From the NCBI RefSeq assembly GCF_014196795.1, contig NZ_JACIEJ010000017.1, positions 1-60,442 on the forward strand: 60,442 nt of DNA, given 5' to 3'. Each line of letters begins with the position of its first letter. Positions within the stretch are counted from its first letter, which is position 1. Under the pieces are notes generated by a model. That model ran no database searches. It worked only from the letters and a program-made list of their open reading frames with translations, and was not told the DNA's origin. Positions 38,343 to 46,219 of this stretch are shown here, piece after piece. The position numbers and the translations under genes are program-made. This stretch comes from Sagittula marina. Its GTDB lineage: Bacteria > Pseudomonadota > Alphaproteobacteria > Rhodobacterales > Rhodobacteraceae.

Positions 38343-39566
38343 TCAGCGGTCAACCTCGCCGAACACGATATCCATCGTTCCGATAATGGCCGCCACATCC
38401 GCCAACTGGTGGCCAGAGGCCACATGGTCCATCGCCTGAAGGTGCAGGTAGCCAGGCGCACGCAGCTTGGCCCGGTAGGGTTTATTTGTACCGTCCGCCA
38501 CCAGATACACGCCGAATTCACCTTTGGGCGCCTCAACACACGCGTAAACTTCACCTTCAGGTACGTGAAAGCCTTCGGTGTAAAGCTTGAAGTGGTGGAT
38601 CAGCGCCTCCATCGAGGTTTTCATATCCGAGCGCTTCGGCGGCGTAATCTTGCCGCGCGCCATGACATCGCCCTGCCCTTCGGGCGCGCGTAACTTTTCG
38701 ATGGCTTGCAGCATGATAGAAACCGATTGGCGCATTTCTTCCATGCGGCACAGATAACGGTCGTAGCAGTCGCCGTTTTTCCCGACCGGGATCTGAAAAT
38801 CAAATTCGTCGTAGCATTCATACGGCTGCGCGCGACGCAAATCCCAGGCAAGCCCGGAACCGCGCACCATCACGCCAGAGAAGCCCCAGTCCAGGATCTC
38901 CTGCTCTGTCACGACCCCGATATCCGCGTTCCGCTGTTTGAAAATACGGTTCTCGGTCAGCAATCCATCCACGTCCTCAAGGAACTGGGGGAATTCATGT
39001 GCCCATGTCTCAATGTCGTCGAGCAGCGCCGGCGGCAAATCCTGATGCACACCGCCGGGGCGGAAATAAGCTGAGTGCAGGCGTGCACCGCAGGCCCGCT
39101 CATAAAAGATCATCAGCTTTTCGCGCTGTTCAAAGCCCCAAAGCGGCGGCGTCAGCGCGCCCACGTCCATGGCCTGTGTCGTCACGTTCAACAGATGGTT
39201 CAGCACACGACCGATTTCCGAATACAACACACGGATCAGGGACGCACGGCGTGGCACTTCCACCCCGGTGAGACGCTCGATCGCCAGGCACCAGGCGTGC
39301 TCCTGATTCATCGGCGCCACATAGTCGAGGCGGTCAAAGTACGGCAGGTTTTGCAGGTAAGTCCGCGATTCCATCAGCTTTTCTGTGCCACGATGCAGCA
39401 AGCCAATGTGCGGATCGCAGCGTTCCACGATCTCACCATCGAGCTCAAGCACAAGGCGCAACACGCCGTGTGCCGCCGGGTGCTGTGGACCAAAGTTGAT
39501 GTTGAAGTTGCGGATCTGCTGTTCGCCTGTCAGGGCGTCCTCGAAACCTTTGGAGCCGTCCATCAT
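38343..39566 (-). CDS. nuoD: NADH-quinone oxidoreductase subunit D
   Basis: NuoD is the 49-kDa-type subunit that forms the quinone site together with NuoB. The protein is 407 aa. Conserved segments are [19 protein letters not shown] near the N terminus with the quinone-site histidine, [18 protein letters not shown], and [10 protein letters not shown]-like [13 protein letters not shown]. The C terminus ends FGEVDR as in other NuoD proteins. Two tandem ATGs follow ggaggcactg; the first overlaps the stop of the upstream unknown gene (TGATG). Confidence 0.98.
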   Translation of the reverse strand: MMDGSKGFEDALTGEQQIRNFNINFGPQHPAAHGVLRLVLELDGEIVERCDPHIGLLHRGTEKLMESRTYLQNLPYFDRLDYVAPMNQEHAWCLAIERLTGVEVPRRASLIRVLYSEIGRVLNHLLNVTTQAMDVGALTPPLWGFEQREKLMIFYERACGARLHSAYFRPGGVHQDLPPALLDDIETWAHEFPQFLEDVDGLLTENRIFKQRNADIGVVTEQEILDWGFSGVMVRGSGLAWDLRRAQPYECYDEFDFQIPVGKNGDCYDRYLCRMEEMRQSVSIMLQAIEKLRAPEGQGDVMARGKITPPKRSDMKTSMEALIHHFKLYTEGFHVPEGEVYACVEAPKGEFGVYLVADGTNKPYRAKLRAPGYLHLQAMDHVASGHQLADVAAIIGTMDIVFGEVDR

Positions 39567-40078
39567 CAGTGCCTCCTTCTGCCGGATTTGGCCGCGCGCA
39601 TCAGCGCCAAGCCATCCGGACCATAATGATGCGCGAACAAACCCGCGCGATCCTCGATCATTTCGTTGGGCAGCCGGGCCGCCAATTCATCAAGACACAT
39701 CGCGCCGTTTTCCGGCTGCGCCACCTTGCAGACAAAGCCGATAAGCGCCGGCATCTCCAGCTCCGCCTGTCCGCTCTCGGCGCAGTTGAGCACAAACGCG
39801 AAGGCCCTGGCGGTAAATTCATCGTCACCACGAGAGACAATCATCTCAAGAAGGTCCCAGATCAATCCACGGGCGGACCCGTCTTCAGCAAAAAAGCCCG
39901 TGCAAACCAACGCGTCGGACAAGTCGATCATTTCAGGCAGCAGTTCATTGGCCCAAGCGATCCACTCCTCGCCGCTTTCCAGCATGGCGATGGCCTTTTC
40001 GGGCTCCCAGCCCTCACGCTCAAGCGTCTCGATATCCGTTTCGAAGCTCACGTCGCCTCGTATCCTTTCGTTCACCAT
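39566..40078 (-). CDS. Unknown 170-aa protein between nuoC and nuoD
   Basis: I do not recognise this family. The protein is mostly helical and acidic, with segments [37 protein letters not shown] and [16 protein letters not shown]. It has three cysteines and no signal or membrane helix, so it is likely cytoplasmic. The start is uncertain: ATG at 40078 is used, and a GTG at 40051 after gaggcgac is about equally good. Its stop overlaps the nuoD start (TGATG), giving translational coupling. Position suggests a Complex I link, nothing more. Confidence 0.7.
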   Translation of the reverse strand: MVNERIRGDVSFETDIETLEREGWEPEKAIAMLESGEEWIAWANELLPEMIDLSDALVCTGFFAEDGSARGLIWDLLEMIVSRGDDEFTARAFAFVLNCAESGQAELEMPALIGFVCKVAQPENGAMCLDELAARLPNEMIEDRAGLFAHHYGPDGLALMRAAKSGRRRH

Positions 40079-40201
40079 AAGCATTCCAGCCAACAGTGCC
40101 TTGTTATATCCCACAACGGGGAAAAGCCGCGCCTCCGGTCCGAGCGGTCCCGTCTGACACGACTTGGGGGCTTTGTCACTGTCAGACACCGCCCCCGTCA
40201 T

Positions 40202-40810
40202 TCACTTCGCCTCTTCGGTCTTCTCATCTCCAGGAAGCACATATTGCGCACCTTCCCACGGCGACATGAAATCGAACTGACGGTATTCCTGGACCAGCGA
40301 CACCGGCTCATAGACCACGCGCTTTTGCTCTTCGTCGTAGCGCACTTCGGTATAGCCCGTAGTCGGGAAATCCTTACGCAGCGGGTAGCCACGGAATCCA
40401 TAGTCCGTCAGGATGCGGCGCAGGTCCGGATGACCGGAAAACAATATGCCGAACATGTCGAACACTTCCCGTTCGAACCAGTTGGCGGACGGATGCACCG
40501 GCACGATGGACGGCACCATTTCGTCGTCGCGGATCGACACCCGCAACCGAATGCGGTGGTTCTGATACATCGACAGAAAGTGATACACGACGTCGAACCG
40601 CTTGGGCCGCTGAGGGTAGTCCACAGCAGTGATATCCACCAGCGACGAGAATTTGCACGTTGAGTCGGTCTTGAGGAAATCGACAAACCCGCGGATGTTT
40701 GCGGGGGCCACGTCGATGTTCAACTCACCGTGGGTCACATCCCAGGCCAGCACGCAGTCGGGCCGCTTGACCTCGATATGACCACCCAGTTCTTTCAGCG
40801 CATCGGTCAT
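40202..40810 (-). CDS. nuoC: NADH-quinone oxidoreductase subunit C
   Basis: NuoC is the 30-kDa-type peripheral-arm subunit. The 202-aa protein is a separate polypeptide, not the NuoCD fusion of E. coli. The family signature ERE(V/A)FDMFGI is visible as [20 protein letters not shown], followed by [19 protein letters not shown]. The start overlaps the stop of the 60-aa ORF by four bases (ATGA). It is followed by the unknown 170-aa gene and then nuoD. Confidence 0.98.
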   Translation of the reverse strand: MTDALKELGGHIEVKRPDCVLAWDVTHGELNIDVAPANIRGFVDFLKTDSTCKFSSLVDITAVDYPQRPKRFDVVYHFLSMYQNHRIRLRVSIRDDEMVPSIVPVHPSANWFEREVFDMFGILFSGHPDLRRILTDYGFRGYPLRKDFPTTGYTEVRYDEEQKRVVYEPVSLVQEYRQFDFMSPWEGAQYVLPGDEKTEEAK

Positions 40811-40989
40811 GCGTCCACCTTTCTCAAAGCATCAACGGCAACGATGGCCCGACCCACCTCGGGTGCGGCGGAGTGAAACCGGACAGTTTGCGCAGCAAAA
40901 CGAGCCGCAACGGGCCGGACTATCCAGATGCGGGCCAAAGCAGCGCCGGAAGTCAGTTCAACCATATCACCAGGATTAAGGTCAGCCAT
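40807..40989 (-). CDS. 60-aa protein between nuoB and nuoC
   Basis: The function is unknown. The small protein ([20 protein letters not shown] at the start) looks like a small beta-rich domain, with a GDMVELTSG turn reminiscent of SH3-like or KOW-like folds, but this is only an impression. It has no cysteine or membrane segment. The ATG follows gaggtaaa, and the stop overlaps the nuoC start (ATGA). The coupling supports a translated gene. It may be lineage-specific. Confidence 0.6.
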   Translation of the reverse strand: MADLNPGDMVELTSGAALARIWIVRPVAARFAAQTVRFHSAAPEVGRAIVAVDALRKVDA

Positions 40990-40998
40990 CAATTTACC

Positions 40999-41523
40999 TC
41001 AGCGCACCAGGGTGCCGGTGCGGCGTATCTTCTTCTGCAACGCCAAGATGCCATAGACCAGGGCCTCTGCCGTGGGCGGGCACCCGGGCACATAGACATC
41101 GACCGGAACAACCCGGTCGCAGCCACGCACAACAGAATAGGAATAGTGGTAATAACCACCGCCATTGGCGCAGCTGCCCATGGAAATCACATAGCGTGGT
41201 TCTGGCATCTGGTCGTAGACTTTGCGCAGCGCAGGGGCCATCTTGTTGGTCAACGTTCCCGCCACAATCATCAGATCTGACTGGCGCGGTGACGCGCGCG
41301 GTGCGATCCCGAAGCGCTCAAGGTCGTAGCGCGGCATGGAGCTGTGCATCATCTCAACAGCGCAGCACGCAAGACCGAACGTCATCCAGTGCAACGAGCC
41401 GGTGCGCGCCCAGTTGATGATGTCCTCGGTCGACGTGAGCAGAAAACCCTTGTCCTGCAACTCCGCGTTCAGCGACTGCGTAGCGTGGTCACGATCACCG
41501 CCAGCGGTGTTCACCCCTGTCAT
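40999..41523 (-). CDS. nuoB: NADH-quinone oxidoreductase subunit B
   Basis: NuoB carries the terminal cluster N2 next to the quinone site. The 174-aa protein shows the four N2 cysteines: the tandem pair in [12 protein letters not shown], one in [17 protein letters not shown] and one in [15 protein letters not shown]. The start at 41523 overlaps the nuoA stop codon (TGATG) with ggaatggga before it; an ATG three codons upstream (41532) is possible. It is followed by the 60-aa ORF. Confidence 0.98.
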   Translation of the reverse strand: MTGVNTAGGDRDHATQSLNAELQDKGFLLTSTEDIINWARTGSLHWMTFGLACCAVEMMHSSMPRYDLERFGIAPRASPRQSDLMIVAGTLTNKMAPALRKVYDQMPEPRYVISMGSCANGGGYYHYSYSVVRGCDRVVPVDVYVPGCPPTAEALVYGILALQKKIRRTGTLVR

Positions 41524-41888
41524 CACTCCCATTCCAGCGCCCCTTTCTTCCATTCATAGGCAAATCCTGCGGTCAGGATTCCCAAAAAGACCATCATGCC
41601 CCAGAAGGCCACGTCGCTCAGGCCCTGGAACGCAACGGCCCATGGGAACAGCATAGCGATCTCGAGATCGAAAATGATGAACAGGATCGCGACCAGATAG
41701 AATCGCACGTCGAATTTCATCCGGGCGTCATCGAAGGCATTAAAACCACATTCGTACGCCGACACCTTCTCAGGATCGGGGTTTCGCACAGCGACAAGAA
41801 TCGCGGCGAAGATGAAAACCAGACCAATGAGTATGGCGATGGCCAAGAAAACCAGGATCGGCAGGTATTCCCGCAGCATGTCTTCCAC
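41523..41888 (-). CDS. nuoA: NADH-quinone oxidoreductase subunit A
   Basis: NuoA is a three-helix membrane subunit at the junction of the two arms. The 121-aa protein begins with a GTG codon ([20 protein letters not shown]), which I chose because gaggag lies seven bases upstream and the N terminus then matches the usual MEEMLREYLP form. The conserved loop [20 protein letters not shown] and [15 protein letters not shown]-like [20 protein letters not shown] are present. It is the first gene of the nuo locus. Confidence 0.98.
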   Translation of the reverse strand: MEDMLREYLPILVFLAIAILIGLVFIFAAILVAVRNPDPEKVSAYECGFNAFDDARMKFDVRFYLVAILFIIFDLEIAMLFPWAVAFQGLSDVAFWGMMVFLGILTAGFAYEWKKGALEWE

Positions 41889-42248
41889 GAGGCAGCTCCT
41901 CAATAACCGGGGGGCGCGACCGCAGCAGGCGCCCGCGACTTTCGTCCGATCACGGCTTAGCCCCGCAGCCCGTCAGGGTCAACAAGCGGCAGCGATATTC
42001 AAAAGATTGATAACAAACAAGTTCCCGCCCCATCGCACCATTGCGACGATTTTGGGCACAGTGTCCTCGCCCTCTTGCCTTTGATGCAACAGGATTTTTC
42101 AAGGTTTGCCGTCCCGATCAATGGCAACTCTGTTTGCAAAACCCATCCAGGCCCACCTTGGCGTGGTACATAGTCGCGGCAGGAACCCTGATGACGAACC
42201 TTGAGTTATCTCAGAGTGTTGCGAACGCTTTTTTGAAAGGAGTCCCCC
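41889..42248. promoter_or_regulatory. Divergent intergenic region upstream of nuoA and the glutaredoxin fusion
   Basis: These 360 bases must hold the main nuo promoter (minus strand) and the promoter of the + strand fusion gene. The centre, around 41990-42030, is AT-rich and contains on the minus strand ttgtttgttatcaatctttt followed by gaatat, a possible but imperfect -35/-10 arrangement. The right end has a strong ribosome-binding site, aaaggag, for the fusion gene. I see no coding frame or clear operator. Confidence 0.4.
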
Positions 42249-42995
42249 ATGGCACTCGACACCACAGCCAACCATGCCCGGCTTTATCGCATGGCCATGC
42301 CGGACCATCTTTGCCCCTTCGGCCTTAAATCCAAGGCGCTTCTCGAATCAAAGGGCTACACGGTCGAGGATCACTTGCTGGAAACGCGCGAGGCAACTGA
42401 CCGCTTCATGGCGGAACACGACGTAGAGACCACGCCGCAGACCTTTATCTCCGGCGAACGTATTGGCGGCTACGATGACCTGCAGCGGCACTTCGGAAAG
42501 ACGCCCCCCGAAGACAAGGAAAAGACATACACCCCTGTCATCGCTGTTTTCGCAACGGCTGCCCTGATGGGACTGGCCATCGGCTTTGCCGCAGGGTTTG
42601 GTGCGGCGGCCACGGTCCGCACGATCCTGGCGACGGCAATGGCACTTCTGGCGGTTCAAAAACTGCGCGACGTCGAAAGCTTCTCGACCATGTTTCTGAA
42701 CTACGACCTGCTGGCGCGTCGCTATGTGCCGTATGCCTATGCCTACCCCTTCCTCGAAGCGGCTGCCGCGATATTGATGCTCGCCGGGACAGCGGCGTGG
42801 ATCTCCGGCCCGGTGGCCCTCTTTATCGGAGGGATCGGCGCAATCTCTGTCATCAAGGCCGTCTACGTCGACAAGCGAGAACTGAAATGCGCCTGCATGG
42901 GGGGATCATCCAACGTGCCGCTGGGCTTTGTGTCCCTGACAGAAAACCTCGTCATGGTGGTCATGGGCATCTGGATGCTGGCGACACTGCTCTGA
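42249..42995 (+). CDS. Glutaredoxin-MauE fusion membrane protein
   Basis: The 248-aa protein joins two domains. Residues about 8-90 are glutaredoxin-like, with a monothiol-type active site CPFGLKSKALLESKGY and the substrate-binding TTPQTFISGERIGGYDDL. Residues about 95-248 contain four hydrophobic helices of the MauE/DoxX type, ending near a conserved CACMGG motif. MauE-type proteins help disulfide formation in methylamine dehydrogenase, so the fusion suggests electron flow or thiol exchange between cytoplasm and membrane. The start follows aaaggag. It is divergent from nuoA and stands alone. Substrate is unknown. Confidence 0.85.
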   Translation: MALDTTANHARLYRMAMPDHLCPFGLKSKALLESKGYTVEDHLLETREATDRFMAEHDVETTPQTFISGERIGGYDDLQRHFGKTPPEDKEKTYTPVIAVFATAALMGLAIGFAAGFGAAATVRTILATAMALLAVQKLRDVESFSTMFLNYDLLARRYVPYAYAYPFLEAAAAILMLAGTAAWISGPVALFIGGIGAISVIKAVYVDKRELKCACMGGSSNVPLGFVSLTENLVMVVMGIWMLATLL

Positions 42996-42996
42996 G

Positions 42997-43383
42997 CTAC
43001 ATCACGGCGGCGCGCGTCATGACCATGACGTATCCCGCCAGTCCGGCCATCACCAGCGTGACCGGAAACCAGATCGCGCGCTCTGCCGCGGAGGGTGTGA
43101 TTGCGGTCAAAACGCAGCTCGCACCGCTGACGCCGAAAGCCGCCCATCCAGTCCACAGCGGCCACCCCAAGGGAAAACCGGCCGCATTGATGATGGCCAG
43201 CGCCTGAAAGATCTGGATGGGGATCGAAACCGCCGCCACAGCGCGCCCGGTCAGTGGCAGGCGTCCGGCATATCGCCCGCCTTGTGTCCAGGTCCCAAGT
43301 GGCGCCCCCGCGATTAACGCCAGCTCGAAAAACACGCTCCCGAGACATCCGATCGCATAGAGGTGCGCAATCTGCTCCGTCAC
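42997..43383 (-). CDS. Small membrane protein after liuC
   Basis: I do not recognise a family. The 128-aa protein has four predicted transmembrane helices (for example IGCLGSVFFELALIAGAPLG near the N terminus and WFPVTLVMAGLAGYVMVMT near the C terminus). It would start at a GTG three bases after the liuC stop codon, with no clear ribosome-binding site. It is convergent with the glutaredoxin fusion gene, only one base apart. The last gene of the liu transcript is its likeliest status. Confidence 0.7.
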   Translation of the reverse strand: MTEQIAHLYAIGCLGSVFFELALIAGAPLGTWTQGGRYAGRLPLTGRAVAAVSIPIQIFQALAIINAAGFPLGWPLWTGWAAFGVSGASCVLTAITPSAAERAIWFPVTLVMAGLAGYVMVMTRAAVM

Positions 43384-43386
43384 CGA

Positions 43387-44166
43387 TCACGTCACCCAAG
43401 GAGCCTTTCGCTTGTCAAAAAACGCCGCGATTCCCGCCTGCGCTTCGTCGGTCTCCCAACGATCTGCCAGCGCCTCGATGGCCATGTCCACGTCTGTCGA
43501 CGACACCTCCCCCGACAAAGACCGAAGCAAACGCTTTGCATCTTTCACCGCTCCCGGCGCACAGGCCAGGTAGGGCGACACCTCCGCCTGCACGGCAGCG
43601 TCCAGATCATCACCCATCACCGAGCCGTTCAGCAGCCCCAGATCGACCGCCTGCGCTCCGTTGAACACCTTGCCGTTCATAAAGACCTGCGCAGACGCAC
43701 GCGCGCCGAGCTTTGCCACCACATATGGCCCGATGTTGGCAGGAATCAGACCCAACTTCACCTCGGTCAGAGCAAACTTGGCCGTATCGACGCCGATCGC
43801 CACGTCGCAAACTGAAATCAACCCAAGCCCGCCACCAAAAGCGTTGCCTTGCACACGCCCGATCAGCGGCTGCGGCAGGCGATACAGCGCCCCCAGCGCT
43901 TCCGCGATGCGACCGGATTCCCGCACGCGCGTCGCCCGGTCCATGCCGAACTGCGCACGCATCCAGGCGAGATCACCCCCCGCACAAAAGGTCCCGCCGT
44001 CCGCCTGCAACACCACAACACGCACCGCCGCGTCGTTGGAGATCCGGTCAACAGCCTCGACGAGTTCGCCCATCATGCGCGCCGACATCGCGTTATGCTT
44101 TTCTGCACGCGCCAGCGTGATACGCGCCACACCGTCCTCTGTCGTCTCGACTCTGATCTCTTCCAT
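43387..44166 (-). CDS. liuC: Methylglutaconyl-CoA hydratase (enoyl-CoA hydratase family)
   Basis: The 259-aa protein is a crotonase-family enzyme. The oxyanion hole is formed by HNAMSARMM and GGTFCAGGDLAWM; the active-site region GNAFGGGLGLISVCDVAIG and the TEVKLGLIPANIGPYV segment match methylglutaconyl-CoA hydratases, which hydrate 3-methylglutaconyl-CoA to HMG-CoA in leucine breakdown. The function is inferred from family plus the neighbouring carboxylase and lyase genes. The start at 44166 follows gggagag; the open frame upstream lacks homology. Confidence 0.9.
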   Translation of the reverse strand: MEEIRVETTEDGVARITLARAEKHNAMSARMMGELVEAVDRISNDAAVRVVVLQADGGTFCAGGDLAWMRAQFGMDRATRVRESGRIAEALGALYRLPQPLIGRVQGNAFGGGLGLISVCDVAIGVDTAKFALTEVKLGLIPANIGPYVVAKLGARASAQVFMNGKVFNGAQAVDLGLLNGSVMGDDLDAAVQAEVSPYLACAPGAVKDAKRLLRSLSGEVSSTDVDMAIEALADRWETDEAQAGIAAFFDKRKAPWVT

Positions 44167-44209
44167 CTTCTCTCCCACCTCGCCTAAGGCTTCTGCCTCG
44201 ATCCAACGC

Positions 44210-45064
44210 TCATCGCGCGGACCGCATCCCCTTCGCCCGCATCGCCGCTTGCGCCAAAACCGTGCGATCCAACCCTGTCTCATAGCCAAGCGCCGTGACC
44301 ATATCATGCACGGCTTCGGTCGCGACGTTCCCCGCCGCCCCCGGCGCATAGGGGCAACCGCCCAACCCGCCGACCGCCGCATCGAAAACACGTATCCCCC
44401 GCGCCAATGCAACACTGATGTTGTCCAGCGCCCTGCCCTCGGTGTCGTGGAAATGCCCGGCCAGCCGCTCCGCTGGCAGCTCTTGCAAAACAGCCTCCAA
44501 CATCGCGTCCACGGCCTCCGGCGCACCGCGCCCCAAGGTATCGCCCAGAGACACCTCATAGCAGCCCATGTCCCGCAAGGAGGCGGCCACCCGCCTCACT
44601 GCGTCCGGCGACACAGCCCCGTCATAGGGACATTCGACCACGCAGGACACATAGCCCCTCACGCGAATGCCCTTGGCGCGCGCCGCTTCGCACACAGGCT
44701 CAAAGCGTGCCAAACCCTCGTCGATGCTTGCGTTGATATTGGCCTTTGAAAACCCCTCAGACGCCGATCCAAAGACCGCCACCTCATCGGCTTTTGCCGC
44801 GATGGCGCGCTCCAGCCCTTTCAGGTTCGGCGTCAGCGCTGCATAGGAAACACCGGGCGCGCGAACAATCCCGGCCATAACCTCGGCGCTGTCCGCCATT
44901 TGCGGCACCCACTTCGGGCTGACAAAGGAGGCACATTCGATCCGCGCAAACCCCGCAGCAGACAGCTCATCGACCAAAGCGATCTTGTCTTCGGTCGCGA
45001 TCTGTCGCGCTTCATTCTGCAGCCCGTCACGCGGGCCAACTTCAAATATCTCTACGCGTTCCAT
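44210..45064 (-). CDS. liuE: Hydroxymethylglutaryl-CoA lyase
   Basis: This enzyme splits HMG-CoA into acetyl-CoA and acetoacetate, the last step of leucine catabolism. The 284-aa protein is a TIM-barrel HMGL-like enzyme. It begins with the metal/substrate motif VEIFEVGPRDGLQNE. The signature with the catalytic cysteine is GLGGCPYAPGAAGNVATE. The metal-binding HFHDTEGRAL is also present. The start at 45064 follows ggaggagcg. About 200 bases separate it from the upstream GST gene. Confidence 0.97.
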   Translation of the reverse strand: MERVEIFEVGPRDGLQNEARQIATEDKIALVDELSAAGFARIECASFVSPKWVPQMADSAEVMAGIVRAPGVSYAALTPNLKGLERAIAAKADEVAVFGSASEGFSKANINASIDEGLARFEPVCEAARAKGIRVRGYVSCVVECPYDGAVSPDAVRRVAASLRDMGCYEVSLGDTLGRGAPEAVDAMLEAVLQELPAERLAGHFHDTEGRALDNISVALARGIRVFDAAVGGLGGCPYAPGAAGNVATEAVHDMVTALGYETGLDRTVLAQAAMRAKGMRSAR

Positions 45065-45272
45065 TTTTCCGCTCCTCCATGTTCGCGGCTACGGGCGCTT
45101 GCGAACCGGCTCGCGTCCGCATTTCTCGGGGTTGCGTGCCAGCCCACTCCTGCAAGCCGCGTGACGGGGCTTATGCCACTCCCGCCGGAAAACAGCCTGA
45201 GGCCGACGCGCGCCAGCGCGGCCGCCGAGACACGAGCGCGCGTCAGCGCTCCTTTGAATATCCCGGCGCGGA

Positions 45273-45950
45273 TCATGCCTCCGGCACAGGATAGAAACTC
45301 TGTGCGTAAAACCTCTGCGCCCCTTCCCGCGCGACGCTGCGCTGGTGGGCCGCGCGTTGTTCCATCCGGGCCTTATACGCGCTGATCTTGGGAAACTCGT
45401 CCATCCGCACGAAAAACGGCGCAGCAAACAGATTGAACCCCTGCATCACATCCGCAGCCGAAAATCCGCTCTCCAACAACCACTCATGCTGCAGACCCGC
45501 TTCCAGACCGCGCAGCGTCTGTTTCAGCCGGGCCACCTGAAGCTTGATCACCGACGGCGACGGTTTCGCCGGAGGCCGCAGAAAAACCATCTGCAGGTTG
45601 AGGTTTTCAATAAGGCTGGCCTGCGTTTCCGCGTAATGAATCCATTGCAGGTAGGCGGCGCGCTCCGAGTCATCGACACCCCGCCCCAAGCTCGGGGCAA
45701 ACCGTTCCGTCAGGTATTCGACGATGGCACCGGATTCGCTCATGGCGAGCGTACCTGTCTCCGTTTCCATCTCGATCGCCGGGATGCGCACCGCCGGGGA
45801 GACACGACCAAGCTCGCTGTCGGCCATCTCTTTCGTCCCGATACGATGCTCGATCACCTCCAGACCGCCGAACGTCTCGACGCCGATTTCCTCCAGCAGC
45901 CAAAGCACGCGGAACGACCGCCCGTATTGCACATGATGCAGCTTGATCAT
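45273..45950 (-). CDS. Glutathione S-transferase family protein
   Basis: The 225-aa protein has an N-terminal thioredoxin-like domain (MIKLHHVQYGRSFRVLWLLE, with the MSESGAIVEYL glutathione-binding motif) and a C-terminal helical domain (residues about 90-215). The arrangement and VQYGRSFRVLWLLEE start resemble theta/beta-like bacterial GSTs. Its substrate is unknown. It lies inside the liu cluster; its start overlaps the stop of the 89-aa ORF (TGATG), so it is co-translated. A role in detoxifying reactive CoA intermediates is only a guess. Confidence 0.9.
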   Translation of the reverse strand: MIKLHHVQYGRSFRVLWLLEEIGVETFGGLEVIEHRIGTKEMADSELGRVSPAVRIPAIEMETETGTLAMSESGAIVEYLTERFAPSLGRGVDDSERAAYLQWIHYAETQASLIENLNLQMVFLRPPAKPSPSVIKLQVARLKQTLRGLEAGLQHEWLLESGFSAADVMQGFNLFAAPFFVRMDEFPKISAYKARMEQRAAHQRSVAREGAQRFYAQSFYPVPEA

Positions 45951-46219
45951 CAGATTTCCTCCCTAAGCAACCAGACGCCTTTATTGTCGCGCTCATAGCG
46001 TTGGCCCATCTTCGGCAACTCTTGGCGCGCAAGCAAAGGCCACGCCTCCAGCACATCTCCGAGCCGCCCGTACCGCGCGTCTGTCAACCGGCACACACCG
46101 CACCAGACGGTCCATGTCCGGTCCAGATCCGCCGCCACCGACACCGCGCGCCCGAGGTCTTTTGCCACCTCGGGGCACAGGGTCACGGGGCTGTGGGCCG
46201 GCAGCTCGGCAAAGGTCAT
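45950..46219 (-). CDS. Unknown 89-aa protein in the liu cluster
   Basis: I cannot assign a function. The small protein begins MTFAELPAHSPVTLCPEVAK and contains a Cys pair (WCGVCRL) resembling a redox or metal-binding motif, with a third Cys at residue 15. It has no signal or membrane segment. Both ends overlap neighbours: the start overlaps the liuD stop by four bases (ATGA), and the stop overlaps the GST start (TGATG). The coupling strongly supports translation. Confidence 0.75.
   Translation of the reverse strand: MTFAELPAHSPVTLCPEVAKDLGRAVSVAADLDRTWTVWCGVCRLTDARYGRLGDVLEAWPLLARQELPKMGQRYERDNKGVWLLREEI

Noticed and set aside
45052-45276. Possible 74-aa minus-strand gene between the GST and liuE
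   Set aside because: It overlaps the GST stop by four bases and liuE by thirteen, which is suggestive. However, its ribosome-binding site is only one base from the ATG and its Ala/Arg/Ser composition looks like chance. It is left out pending conservation data.
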